From Peribolospora baueri (Eukaryota; Basidiomycota; Peribolosporomycetes; Peribolosporales; Peribolosporaceae): a stretch of 64,000 nt of DNA. A program made the translations under genes and the position numbers. Under the pieces are notes generated by a model. The model did not search any database. It saw nothing but the letters and a program-made list of their open reading frames with translations, and was not told the DNA's origin. Below are positions 12,219 through 24,265 of the stretch, piece by piece. Each line of letters opens with the position of its first letter. Position 1 is the first letter of the stretch. The stretch is taken from NCBI GenBank assembly GCA_029717555.1, contig JAMDHS010000005.1, positions 186,001 to 250,000 of the forward strand, written 5' to 3'.

Positions 12219-14264
12219 TTTGAAGGGAGTATGAGGGAGGAGTGGTGCGTCTGGCTGTGGTTACCGCGAGGGAAGGACAAATGGGGAGAAAAGGCGCGCA
12301 AGCGGCGGAGGGAATAGAGGCCGCGAGGCGGCACGAGAAGGGAAGGAGGAGATGGAGGAAGGAAGGAGGGTGGGGGAGGGAGGGACGGGGGTGGAAGGAA
12401 GTCGGGGGAGGGGATGTGATGGAGGGAGCCAAAGATGGAGAGCGAACGAAGACAGATATCTGGCAAGGATTGCCAAGATGGGGACGAGCCGAGCCGGAAG
12501 CGCGTCGTCCAGACAGACACTGATGTCACTGCGCTCCTTCGTCGACCTAATACCAACTGGGCACAGCACCTTCACGCCAGACGGAGCGCTCGAGGCTAGA
12601 ACATGTATGCAGATGGAGTGAGTAGGTGGTGGTACGTGGAGTAGGGCAGAAGGGAGAAGAGAGACGAGACGAGACGGGTGCGCTACCGAGGGACAGGACG
12701 AGCTATGGGACGCCAGCGGAGGCACACGACCTGGCAGCCTGGGGGGCAGCGCCGAAGGGAAAGGTGCCGCCGCTCGTGGAAGCTGTTCGTTCAAGCATAG
12801 TCAGCCGTCGCAGCGTAGAGACAGATACGGATGTTAGACAAGACAAGTGGTAGGCGGCAAGCGGCAAGCAAGCCCAGCAACGCGGGCGGCTAATGGAGAC
12901 GGGAGAAGGAGAACGACGAGGACAAGGACAAAAACAAGGACAAGGATAAAAACTTGAACGGCTGCCGAGCTCGTGTCCACCGACGTTTGCCTCCGTCGTT
13001 CGAACGAGCCGCTCTTCCGACCGCCGTTCTGCTCCCCCTCTTCCACACCTGAACCCTCCAGGCAGCAGACGGGCCAGGCCAGGCAGACAGGCCAGGCAGA
13101 CTGATAGGCAGACTGACAGAAAGGAAGGAAAGAAGGAAGGAAAGAGCGACCGAGCGCAGATCAGGGTACGTACGACATGACATACCAAGACAAGCCCCCA
13201 ACCGTCTCGCTTCACTTCACACCGGCTCGCTGCGGCTGCGGAGGCCAATCGACGTATGCGCCGTCTTGCTTGGCTACGGCTTGACTAGATATATGGGACG
13301 ATCCATCGAGGCCGTAGTTGTCGACAAAAGCGAGCGAGCAAATGAGGGAAGGGGGAGTGAATGAGGGCAGGAATGAGTGAGTGAGTGAGTGGAGCGTGTC
13401 AGCGTACGGCAGGCAGTGTGCATATACGCCGTAGACAAGAGCCGATCGACGGCCGACGTCCTTCTTCACGCTCCTTCCGGCGCACATGTACCTAGTCTAC
13501 GCAAAGAAGGGGGGAGGGAGAGGGAGGGAGACATGCGGCGGCGAGGAGGAAGGGGCGGCTGAAGGGATGGATGGATGGATGGATGAACGGATGGACAGAT
13601 GGACAGATGGATGGAGAGATGAAGGAAAGACTAGAAAGGCATGCGCGCCGAAACCCGACTCGGACGAGCGAGAGCGGTAAGGCAGACGGACAGACAGACA
13701 GACAGACAAAGAAAGAGGGGCGCGTGACGGATGGACGTGATGGATAAGAAGGGGGAGGGCGCGGAGAGAGACACAGGCAAACGGACGCCATCTGAAGGAC
13801 CAGTGGTTCGTCCGCGACGCCCATAACGGGAAGGATGGAGCGCACATTCGAACAAGGGTCAAGAAGACACGATGAAGAACGCTTCCATTGGTTAGGTCGC
13901 TAAGAGAAAGGCTAGCGGCGGTCGATTGGGTAAGGTAGGTCCGGCAAGGCTCAATCATGATGGTTCACTCGACGACGGCACAAAAAGCGACATCTCGCGG
14001 CGAAGCGGCCGGCCGAGTGAGAGCGAGAGCGAAGGCGAAGGAAGGCGCAGGTGAAGTCGTAGGCAAAGGGGACACAAGGTCAAGGTACTGAAACGAACCA
14101 CCGAAAACCACCCACGCCGACCATGAACACGTTCCACCAGACAAGCAGCACGAACGAACGGACACCGCCGCACTCTCGCAAAATCCAACGACTCCAGCCT
14201 TCCCCGCCGACTCGAACAACCATCCTCACACCCGCACACGTCCCATGGCCTTCCCCACCTCCCT
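12219..14264. repeat. 2-kb intergenic, GA-rich with simple repeats
   Basis: No gene recognised. It holds the GT31 promoter on the left and the 3' side of the Sip5-like gene on the right. Simple repeats: GACAAG-type hexamers at about 12918-12950, GAGT at 13375-13392, GGAT at 13567-13600 grading into GGACAGAT, and GACA at 13688-13708. Open frames are by-products of the purine bias. Confidence 0.55.
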
Positions 14265-17200
14265 TCAAACAGCTGGGACTACTCCTTCTCTCACCGCCCT
14301 CGCCCCTTCGTCCACCGCATCATCCTCAGCCTCGATGTGCTCCGTCGTCGCACCAGGTACACCCGCAGCCGCCGCCGCTCCTCCGCCCACTTTCTTCCCG
14401 CACCCTCCGTCCGGGCCGACCACCTCGGCTGCGGCGGTGGCGGGCTTGTCGCCATGTCGAGTCGCCTCGTCCGACGGCGGAGTCGTGCTGCTGCGCCCGC
14501 CGTCCTCGCCGTTGCCGTCGCCATTCGGCTCGGCTGCGGTGGCTGCGGTGGCTGCGCACGCGCCGTCCTCGTCATCGACGCCCGCGCTGGTGTTGGCAGC
14601 CGCACCGGGGCTGGAAATGGAAATGGAAGGAGAGCTGCCCTGGGCATGAGATGCAGCGACGGCATCCCCATCACCGTCGCCCAACGTCGTTCGTCCAGTC
14701 GTCTGGATACCGGTGCAGGCGGCAGGCGCAACCGGCGGCGTGTCTCGGCGCGACAGGTTGCCCGCCGCCGCGGCCTCAGGCGTGCTCGCTCCCGTGGTGG
14801 ACAACAGCTGCTCCCGGGCCGAGGCGGGCACTCCGGCATTCAAGATCACCTCCGCACCGGGAGACGTCGCGGCGGCCGCGGCGTCAGTGGCGGACGTGTC
14901 AGGGACGGGGCTCGAAGAGGCGAGCACTTGAGGGGAGGAATTGGAAGCGCCGCCGATGTCGGCTTGTGGTGGCAACGACGTGGGCGGTTCTGCAGCTGTG
15001 GACGCGGACAGCTCCGAGGGAGTCAAGAGAGGCCTTCTCACGTCCGTTGCGCTTACCCCTCCTCCGCCTACGCTGGCGCTCGCGTCGACGAGCCCGACCG
15101 TCGTGCTACTGATGACACTGGAGGAATCGTCCAAGGGCATGTACCCCTGTGAACTCAGCGACGGTTGCATGTCGGACGAGGACAAGCCCGAGGATTGGAA
15201 AAGCTCTTCAGCAGAAGCGGCGGAGGGAACAGAGGCAGAGGTCGTCAGCACGGGTGCGGTAGTAGGCGCCGAGTCGGACGGCGCACCGATCGTGACTGGT
15301 GCTGTCGATGACGAGGCCGCCGCACTGGCGTGACGCGTCTCAGGCAATGGAGCAGACGGAGCGGGCGGCTCTGGTTCTGCGGAGTTGGTCCTAGGAGTCG
15401 ACGTCTGCGTTTCTGCAATGGGCGCCAGAGCAGGCTCGGCTCGAGACTGAGCATCGCTCGCGCTTCGTCCAACGTCGTCATGAGCGGCCACAGCGGCGGG
15501 TGTCGCGGTCGCGGTCGTGGCAGTCGTAGACTCGTCATCCCCAGTGGCACTCGAGGCACCACCTTCCTGTTCTCCTCGCTCGGCGGCCTGTCTTCGCTGC
15601 GCCTCCTCGTGTTCCAAAAGGCTGAGGCGCATGGCCTCCATGACCATCAACTGCGGTACGAAGAAGACGCCGAGTCCGTCAACACACTCCCACGGCCGGT
15701 CCCCGCCCAGGTCAAGGGCGCGGCCACAGACGCACACGTCCATTTCGCTCGGGACTGGGACGGGAATGGGAACAAAAGGCGCTCACCTCCTCCATGTCCT
15801 GCCCCATACCCAGGCTGTTCAAATAATTGGCCAGCTCCATGTTCCGCCTCCTCATCGCCCTTCTCTGTTCCCTAGTCGTCCCGCCTCCCTCGCCCTCCAT
15901 ACCTCCACCGTGTGCGTTCCCAGGTCCGCTACCGCCCGCCTCTGTACCGTCTCCGATGATAAGCGCCATCCCACCTTCGCCCGCCCCCGCGCCGCCAAGA
16001 CCGCGCCCAGAGGAGATGCCAATAGGAATGAGCCGGTCGCCCACTTGACGCATGATGATCCGTCGGTTGGCACGCCGAGCTTGTGCGGCTCGCACCGCCG
16101 CCAACTTGGCTTCCCAATCTGGACGGATTTGGTCTGTAGTCAATCCGATCGAGGAAGGAAGAATACAGTTGGTAGAAGAGCAAAGTTGGATGGAGACGAA
16201 CGGGAAACAATTAAAGAGATCGGAGCTCAGCGTTTAGCCGACGCAGATGAATGATCGCGGAGAGATCGCTCGTAGTCGAGGAAAGGAACAGATGAGGAGA
16301 CGACGACTAACCGGTTGTGACGACCTCAGGATCCGTGTAACCGAAACTCTTCCTCCTCGGTTTGCCGCTAAAACTCCCAGGCTCGGGCGTAGCACCGGAA
16401 TCGGGGTGTCCGCCGCCGCCGCTGCCGACGGAGCTCCCGCCAGGACTACTGGCCTGCTGAGCGGCGAACCTGCCCATGCTGCCCGAGCCAGGACTGGCCG
16501 GGTCGGGAGAGGCGGTGGAACTGTGCCCGTACCCGTGTCCATGCGGCCCGTGTCCGGAGTGATGGGCGCCGATCCCGGCGCGGAAGGGAGGCGGGTGGTA
16601 GGTGACGCCAAAGTTGGACTCGACGCAGAAGGGACAGGCGGCCGGTTCGGAGGTGGGCGGGTTGGTGTTTGTTGGATCGGCCCGCTTGATCTGGACGAAG
16701 CACTCTGTGCAAATCGGTTGGTCGCAGCAGCGGGAGTGATTGATGTTGGGCGGGTAATACTGGAGAAGAAGACATGTGTACAGAGAGCGCAAGTCGAAGG
16801 AAGGAATGAGGGGGGGACAGAGGAAACGAAGACGGAGGGAGGAGGATGATCGCCGAGACGCTCACCAAGAAGCAAATCGGACAGTCCACCGCTCCTCTGT
16901 ACACCTGCGCCTCGAGCATGAGCTGCTGACTGCGGCTGTGATGGTCGCCCCTGGACTTCGATCCTCCGAGAAGCGCGGTGGCAGACTTGACGGGCGCCTT
17001 GCCGAGCCTGCTGCCTACACCGCCCGCGGACCCGCTCTCTTGCTCGACATGCGCATGAGACGAGGCGGTGGCCGCTCCAGAAGACGCACTGGCGGCAGCA
17101 GAGGAGGAAGTGGCCGAAGAGAGGCGCTCGCCATTCTTGACCCGCAGCAGCATGTCGTCGTCCCAAGCCTCGTCATAGTCAGAGAGGCCCTTGTAGAAGG

Positions 17201-17339
17201 GGGCGAGCTTGCGCGCGATGATCAGGTTGCGCACCACCTCGTGGTCGTAGTCCTGAGGGCCCGTGTAGACGCCCTGAGGCACAAGCGCTCCGCCGTCGAC
17301 AGTGTCGTCGAGCTTTTCCTTGCCGGAGGCGTTGCCCAT
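14265..17339 (-). CDS. SIP5: Sip5-like RING-type protein
   Basis: Four exons, complement of 14265-15650, 15787-16133, 16312-16759 and 16866-17339; 884 residues. The N-terminus MGNASGKEK could be N-myristoylated. Sip5 landmarks: [15 protein letters not shown], then a zinc-binding module with CPICF at ~153-157, [11 protein letters not shown] and CPFC, then [27 protein letters not shown], and a C-terminal helix [18 protein letters not shown]. Yeast Sip5 binds Snf1 kinase and the Reg1/Glc7 phosphatase and so may link glucose signalling to the phosphatase. The last ~430 residues form an Ala/Ser/Thr/Pro-rich extension that I do not recognise. The start is the first Met and fits the myristoyl consensus. 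Confidence 0.85.
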
Positions 17340-20163
17340 GGTGGAACCGATGTGTGGTCACGGGCGGGTATCGACGATGGAGGTGGCGGGGCGGGGAAGC
17401 GAGAGGGAGATGAGGCAAAAGCGGACTAGAATGGTCTATGAGGATCTTGGCTGATGGAGCGGGCCGTCCGGGCAGTGCAGAGGGGTGGAAAAGAGAAAGA
17501 GAACAAAGGGCGGCAGGTGGAGGGGGGAGACGACAGGCGAGGAGGACTGGCGATTACGCACCGCTCATTGGAAGGCGCTGGTTCGTGTGATACGACGATC
17601 GATCGCCGGGCGCCCTCCACTCGGTCACCGCGTCACGGCCGAAGAAAGGGGAACACGACGATGGAGGGCAGAGAAGAGAGAAGGGAACGAAGATAGGGAA
17701 GAAGGCGAGGAGGAGAATGCAAGACAGCCACGGCAAGAGGTGGTAGCGAAGGGAAGACGAGGTGGGCAGGTCGTTCAACTAACTGGTCCGGGTCAGACAG
17801 ACGAGACGAGATCTCGAGCGTGACCCAGGATGGGACGGATGCGGGCGAGCTCTCCACCGCGTATCCCCGCTCTAACGCCGCCCTGTCCGCTCTTGCGTCG
17901 CCGCAGACGCTGACTTAGTCCGTCCAGGCCTCGCGCAGGTTCATCATCGTCGCCGTCTCGGTCAAGCAACGCTCGAATCGCAGGTTTCCTTACTTTCGAA
18001 TCCGTCTATCGAGAAGATGACGTTCCTGCTCCCGGATTCGGTGCAAGCTGGACGCAGGTCTTCTGATCCCTGGGCCGGCCAGGGCGAGGAGCGGCTGCTA
18101 GCTGCCGAAAGAAGATGTCCACCTTTTAGATATTTTCCTATTCATCCAGAAGTATATAAGGTGGGGCTATTCTTCTACGTATTGCGCGGGGCAGGGTTGG
18201 ATGATCTTTTTTTCGGTGGTCTCTAGTGATTTAGATCGGACCTCCTGGTTCAACCCACAAGGCGACTTCCTGTGTGTCTGCTTCCTCGTTCAGCCGGCTA
18301 TCCTTCCTTCCTTTCTTTCTTGTCTTTACCACCAGCTCTTCACGCCGTTCTCGTCCCTGCTACCTGTTCTTTTCTCCTATAAGGGAGAAGAGGAAGAGGC
18401 CAGCGAGCGGACAAAGGCGGTGACAAACCGTATGCCCATCTCCCCTCCTGTCAGCTCAACCGAGGAGGGGAGCGGTGCACGCGCTGGGAGAGCGAGGCAC
18501 GAAGAGTTTCCAGAGAGGCATCCCCCTCGACCAGGCCATGAGGGTTTCCCTTCCCGGACCGGACGCTTGATGTCTTTCGTACAGCTCGTCTTTCTTCTTT
18601 CTTTTCTTTGCGCTTTCCTCCGTTCCGTATAACCATGACCTTATTTCCATGTCGCGCCACGTTGACCTCCCGTCTTGAACTGACATGAAATGAACGAACG
18701 ACTGGACGATGGCACGAGCGCGTGCGCCTTTATATTATGGAATCATGACACTCCAGCATCTGAGTCTTTGCCATCGCTCTGACTTCCAGAAGCCACTTGT
18801 TCCACGGCGGACGGTTTTCCTCTGTTTCCCATTTCCGTTCATCCCGGGCTCGGGCAGGCGAACGGCTGTACATCCCTCCGACAGCTCGTCGCTCCCCCTC
18901 GATCCGAAAAGGGAGGCCCGGCACTTGTGGGAATTGCCTTGGTTCGCCTGTGCGTCCCGTCGTCGTCGTCGTCCCACCACAGGGCCAGAGGTCGTGTCGA
19001 CTGAGAGGAAGACGGCACAACGATGGAATTGGTCGCGTTCTCACCGCGGCTGGCCTCTTTGCCTGCTCTCAAGTCGAGCAAGCCATGCTGCAGGCCTGTA
19101 GATAGCGGAATAGCGGCGAAGTAAACGAAAGCGGAGCTTGATGATGAATATCAGACAGTCTCTTTCTTCATCCCTGCCTGCCGGTCCGAGGTCGCCTCTC
19201 GCCTCGCCTCGCCCCGGCTGTCTTTTTCTTTCCAGGGCTGTGTTCACACGAAGTAGCCCATGCTCACGATCGTCGTGACGAGCAGCCTGCCGTTGGGCAT
19301 CTGGACAGCTCGTTGCCCATGGCATCCCGTGCGCAGATGGTGGACGAGATGGCGTTGGAAGGAGGGGCGCGGAGCGGGGCAGATGCCTGCCTGGCTATGC
19401 TGCACTCTTGCACTTCCGACCGATCCGACGGGGGCGAGGCGCGAGCGCGGGCGTTGGGATCGGTTTCAGGTTGCGTCACGGGCGCTCGTCGTCGGGTCCT
19501 TGCCGGATTGGGATGAGATGAGCGACGAGGGATGGCACAGGTTCATTCATCCTCCCCATCGCGGATCGCGGGCCGACGGACGGTCTGAGCAGAGCAGTCC
19601 TACACATATCGCAATCGCAGTCCACACGACCGACGCGCTCCACCTCGGTCTCTCCCCCGCATCCGCTCGCATCGCCGCTCGGCCCCCTCTTTAGGCGCCG
19701 AGAACGTCGCGCCCTTCCAGTGATCCGTACGAAACCGATGCCGCGCAGGATGCTTCAGGAGTAGACTGCTGCTATCTACAGGTCAGGCACACCAACGCTG
19801 ATAACTAGCTGCCCTCTGCCCTCTCTCGTCCGCCCACCCCACGCGGAGACTCGCCAAGCCAAGCACGACTTGCACGTGTCGGACGAAACTCTCCAGGTCA
19901 AGATCAAGGTCAAGGTCAAGGTTAAGGTCAAGGACACGGTACAAATCGCTTTTCCCTCTTCCGTCCATCAGACGTGCCCCGTCCGCCATCTGTCTTCTCT
20001 CGGGACCCCGCCTCCTCCTCTTCCTACCCCCTGCTCCTCTCTCCGCCCTCTCCCTCACCCCATCTGCCGCGGCGATTGACGGCAGGCGGACGACACGACC
20101 GCCCACATCGAGCGGATCGAACGATTCGACCCCCACTTGAGCGAGCCGCCGCCGACCGCCTGG
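17340..20163. other. 2.8-kb intergenic between divergent SIP5 and KHA1
   Basis: It should hold two promoters. A TATA-like TATATAAGG lies at about 18153-18162 (+). A hexamer repeat of AAGGTC type runs from about 19896 to 19934. GA-rich sequence lies next to SIP5 and CT-rich sequence next to KHA1. No protein family or RNA gene was recognised on either strand. Confidence 0.45.
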
Positions 20164-23100
20164 ATGGCGCCTTCGTTGGGCGTCTTGGGTCGCCCAGAAT
20201 GGGTGAAGAGGGCGGGGTGAGTGGACGGGCGGGTCTCGTGGCCGCTAGGCTCGTGACGACGACGACCAGCGCATCAATGGATGGATGGATGGATGAATGG
20301 TGGACTGACCGACTCTTTTCTGTTCTGCATTCGCACCTCGCCCGCTGTTTTCGATGCATCTCGCAGCGCTGCGCCGTCAGGGATCATCCAAGGCTTGGAC
20401 CCTACCGAAGTCGATCCGAGTGATGTGCGCGCCCTCGTCCTCTCCTCCGTCTTACGCGCTCACCTGCCAAGCGTCGGGCCTGACCCTCCTCCTCCTCCCC
20501 TACGCTAAACGCAGCCCATCCTCCTCTTCATCATTCAAGCGTGCGTTCTTCGCTCATCTTGGGCGCAGCCTCGCACTGTCTGACAACTCACTCGAACCCT
20601 TTCGCTCGTCCTTCTCTCAGCGGCATCATCATCATCGTCACCCGCCTGCTCGGCTTGCTCCTCTCCCGCCTCCGCCAGCCGCGCGTCATCGCCGAGGTCA
20701 TCGGCGGCATCCTTCTCGGCCCCACCGTCATGGGTCACGTCCCCGGCTTCACCCAGCACATTTTCCCCTCGCCTTCGTTGCCCTACCTCAACCTTGTTTC
20801 CTCCCTCGGTCTCGTCCTCTTCCTCTTCCTCGTCGGCGTCGAGACCGACCTTCGCGTCATCCGTCGGTGCGCCTTCCAGAGCCTCTCTGTCAGCCTCGCC
20901 GGCATGGTCATCCCCTTCGGACTGGGCGCCGCTGTCAGCGTGGGCATCTACGACCAGTTCATCAACAAGGACTCGGTCAGCTTTGGCATCTTCCTCCTCT
21001 TCACCGGCGTCGCCATGGCCATCACCGCCTTCCCCGTCCTCGCTCGCATCCTCACCGAGCTCAAGCTCCTTCAGACCGACGTCGGCGTCCTCGTCCTCGC
21101 CGCCGGAGTGGGCAACGATGTCGTCGGCTGGATCCTCCTCGCCCTTACCGTTGCCCTCGTCAACGCGGCCACAGGTCTCACTGCCCTATGGGTTCTCCTC
21201 TGCGCCGTCGCATGGACTCTTGTCCTTTTCTTCATCATCAAACCTGTCTTCCTTTGGTTGGCCAGGAGGGGCGGCAGCTTCGACAATGGCCCCACGCAGA
21301 GCATGATCACCCTCACCCTGCTCCTCGTCCTCATCAGTGCCTGGGTCACCGATGTGATCGGTAAGCCAGTCGACTTATCCCATCTGTCGCGCACACGGTC
21401 CGTCTCGTCTCGTCTCGTCGAGCTCACTTCGTCATCGTCCTCTCGCTCGTCCCTGCAGGTGTGCACCCGATTTTCGGAGCTTTCCTCGTCGGTCTCATCA
21501 TCCCTCACGAGAAAGGCTTCGCCGTCGCCGTCACTGAAAGGTTTGAGGATCTCGTGTCGATCGTCTTCTTGCCCTTGGTGCGTATCCCCTCTATTGTTGG
21601 ACACGCGACGGATGGCTTTTCCAACGTTTCTCGCTCCTCACCGCTGCAACTGCTCGTTTCCCTTACTCCCCGTTTGATCACGGTCCTCCCGGACAGTACT
21701 TTGCTCTTTCCGGTCTCAAGACGAACCTCGGCTCGCTCAACACGGGCACTATTTGGGGCTATACCGTCCTGATCATCGTTCTCGCCTTCGTCGGCAAGCT
21801 CGGCGGCTGCGCCAGCACGGCCAAACTCGTGGGCTTCAGTTGGCGGGAAAGCGCGACGATCGGCACCCTTATGAGCTGCAAGGGCCTCGTGGAGCTCATC
21901 GTGCTCAACGTCGGCCTGAGCGCCGGAATCCTGGACACGCGCGTCTTCTCCATGTTCGTCGTCATGGCCCTCGTCTCCACCTGCATCACCACCCCACTCA
22001 CCCTCTTCCTTTATCCGGCCAAGCACCGCAAGCTCAACAGATCGAAAACGCTGGAGAGGGACGGTCATGTCCTTAGCACCGGCGTCATCGAGGAGGACGA
22101 GAAGATGCGCGACGACGACGACGACGACGATGACGACGCAGACGCGGCGGCGGCGGGCGACGCTTCGTCCTCTGTTACGAAGAGGCTCCTGGTCGTGTTG
22201 AGTAGGATGGAACATCTACCGGCACTGATGACCTTTGTCCAGCTTTTGCACCCCCCTTACGCTCCGCCTCCGCCTCCTCCTCCGACGACCCGCGCGCACG
22301 AGTCCAGCAAGCCTGGTGGCGAGACTCTGAGACGTCGCGAGGGCCGGTCGTCGACAGAAAAGGAAAGGGAGAAGGAGAAGGAGAAGCAGGGTGCGGTCGG
22401 AGAGGAGCGGCTGGTGTCGACCTTGGCCGTCACCGCCTCACGTTCCATCGGCCCGTCCTTGGCGGTGGACGCACTCCGATTGATCGAGCTGACGGAGCGG
22501 ACGTCAGCGGTCATGAAGGTGTCCGAGTCGGAGGAGACGATGCGCTCCGACCCGGTAATCAACGTCTTCCGTACTTTTGGCCAGCTCAACCACGTCCCCG
22601 TGCGTTCCAGCATGGCCATCGTCAGCACGGACGAGTTTGGCGACATTGTCTGCGGTCGCGCCAGAGAACAGGCTTCCGACCTTGTCGTCTTGCCCTGGAT
22701 CTTGCCCCCTCAAGGGTACGGCCACGGCGCCGGCGCCGGCGTCGTTAGCCCCATGTCGCCCTATGACGACGCGCCGGCGAGGACTCCGGGGGCGAGGACG
22801 CCGGGCGCAACGTCGCCATACATCCCCAACCCCTTCGAGAGTATCTTCGGCTCTGCCGTCGGACGAGGCGGCGGCGCCGACCACCACCACCATCACCATC
22901 CCACCGGACCTCAGCAGGCGCAGTTCGTCAGGAGGGTGTTTGCGGAAAGCCCTTCGAACGTCGGCGTGAGTCTCTCTCTACCCAGTATGCTTCCGGCTTC
23001 GGGGACTGGAGAGGCTGTCGCGGTCCGTTGGTTGACCACTGTTCCTGCCTGTTTTGATTCTGTCCTCGCAAACAGCTTTACCTCGAAGGTCCCGGCTCGT

Positions 23101-24265
23101 TCGATTTGGCCTCGCCCGGCGGGCAGCACGTCTTCTTCGCTTTTTTTGGCGGCCCGGACGAGTGAGTTTCCGTTCCTTCGTTTTCGACAGATGTCGTTCA
23201 CTCACCCGTCCTGGCCTTTGACTTTTTCCCGCTCGCTCGTAGCCGCGCCGCATTGGAGCTAGTCGTACACCTCTGCACGGTCAACGTGATGGCGACGGCC
23301 ACCATCGTGCGCATCTCGCGCTCCGTCGACGAGGACGACGACGCGGCTTCGCTCCTCGATGAGAAGAAGCTCCTCGCTCGGCTGCCGCTTCCCGCTCGTG
23401 CTGCCTTTGGCGCTGCGCCGTCGTCGGGCGTCGATACGTATCATCATGGTACGTACGTCGCCGTGTCGCCGTTTCTTGTTTCGTCTCATCGCTTTTCCGG
23501 TGGTTGGCGCTGACGGACGTCGCATTGGTCGCTCACTCGGCAGCCGACACCGTTCGTTCGGCCACAGCGCAAGACGTGCCGCCGACGTTTATGCCTCAGA
23601 CGACGGAGACGCGCCTGCAGTCGGACATGGAGGATGACCTGGCGTTCGCCATGTACTTTGGCTCTTCCTCGCCCACCCCGTCCCCCTCCCCTTCGCCCGC
23701 TCACCCCCCTCCTACGCAGTCAGCGCTGAGCCGGATCGAGGTGCGGACGGTGTCGACGCGCACGCCCCTACGCACCCTCGTCGACGAGGCCAAGGCGACG
23801 GCCTCAGCCCGACCTGAGGGCGGATTCCCGCGCTCGCTCCTCGTCCTCCTCGGCAGAGGCCGACGGCTACCGGCGTTCACGCACCGCGAGGAGATGCTCA
23901 AGCTGCTTAAGGAGTCGGCCCTATACCAACGCGACCGCGATCGCGACCGGGACCGACATCACCACGGCCCGCACTCGGCCGCCGCCGCCCTCCTCGCGGG
24001 AGGACCGAGCACGGGTCCGGGCACTTCCGGCGGTGTCACCCCGGCGCCGCTCACGGCTGACCCGCGCCTTCAACAACAACAGCAGCAGCAGCAGGCGTCG
24101 CCACCGCCCGATTTTTCAAACGTGTCGAGCGAGTTTAGGAAGACGGTGGGCGACGCGGCGGCCGTCGTGGTCGCCTCTGGCATCAGGGCCGGCTTGCTCG
24201 TCGTACAGACTGGCGCAGACGCGTCGACGACAGCGGCGGACGCACAAGTCAAGAAGGCAGCATGA
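20164..24265 (+). CDS. KHA1: K+/H+ antiporter of the Kha1/CPA2 family
   Basis: Nine exons: 20164-20216, 20367-20424, 20515-20540, 20621-21360, 21459-21577, 21697-22965, 23076-23161, 23243-23448, 23544-24265; 1092 residues. The start is inferred: [13 protein letters not shown] joins in frame to [19 protein letters not shown], then a 26-nt exon PILLFIIQA, then [20 protein letters not shown]. About twelve hydrophobic segments make the Na+/H+ exchanger domain, including [44 protein letters not shown] and [20 protein letters not shown]. The GNDVVGW segment carries the ion-binding Asp pair typical of CPA2. The long cytosolic C-terminus has a USP-like part ([20 protein letters not shown]), a His run near 22885 and Gln/Pro/Gly-rich linkers. 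Yeast Kha1 acts in the Golgi membrane and exchanges K+ for H+. Confidence 0.87.

Noticed and set aside
14123-15152. 329- and 271-codon + frames opposite SIP5
   Set aside because: Arg-rich mirror frames of the Ala/Ser/Thr-rich SIP5 tail.
5368-17339. GH79-GT31-SIP5 run on the minus strand as a functional cluster
   Set aside because: The genes share orientation, but their functions are unrelated and gaps of 1-2 kb separate them.
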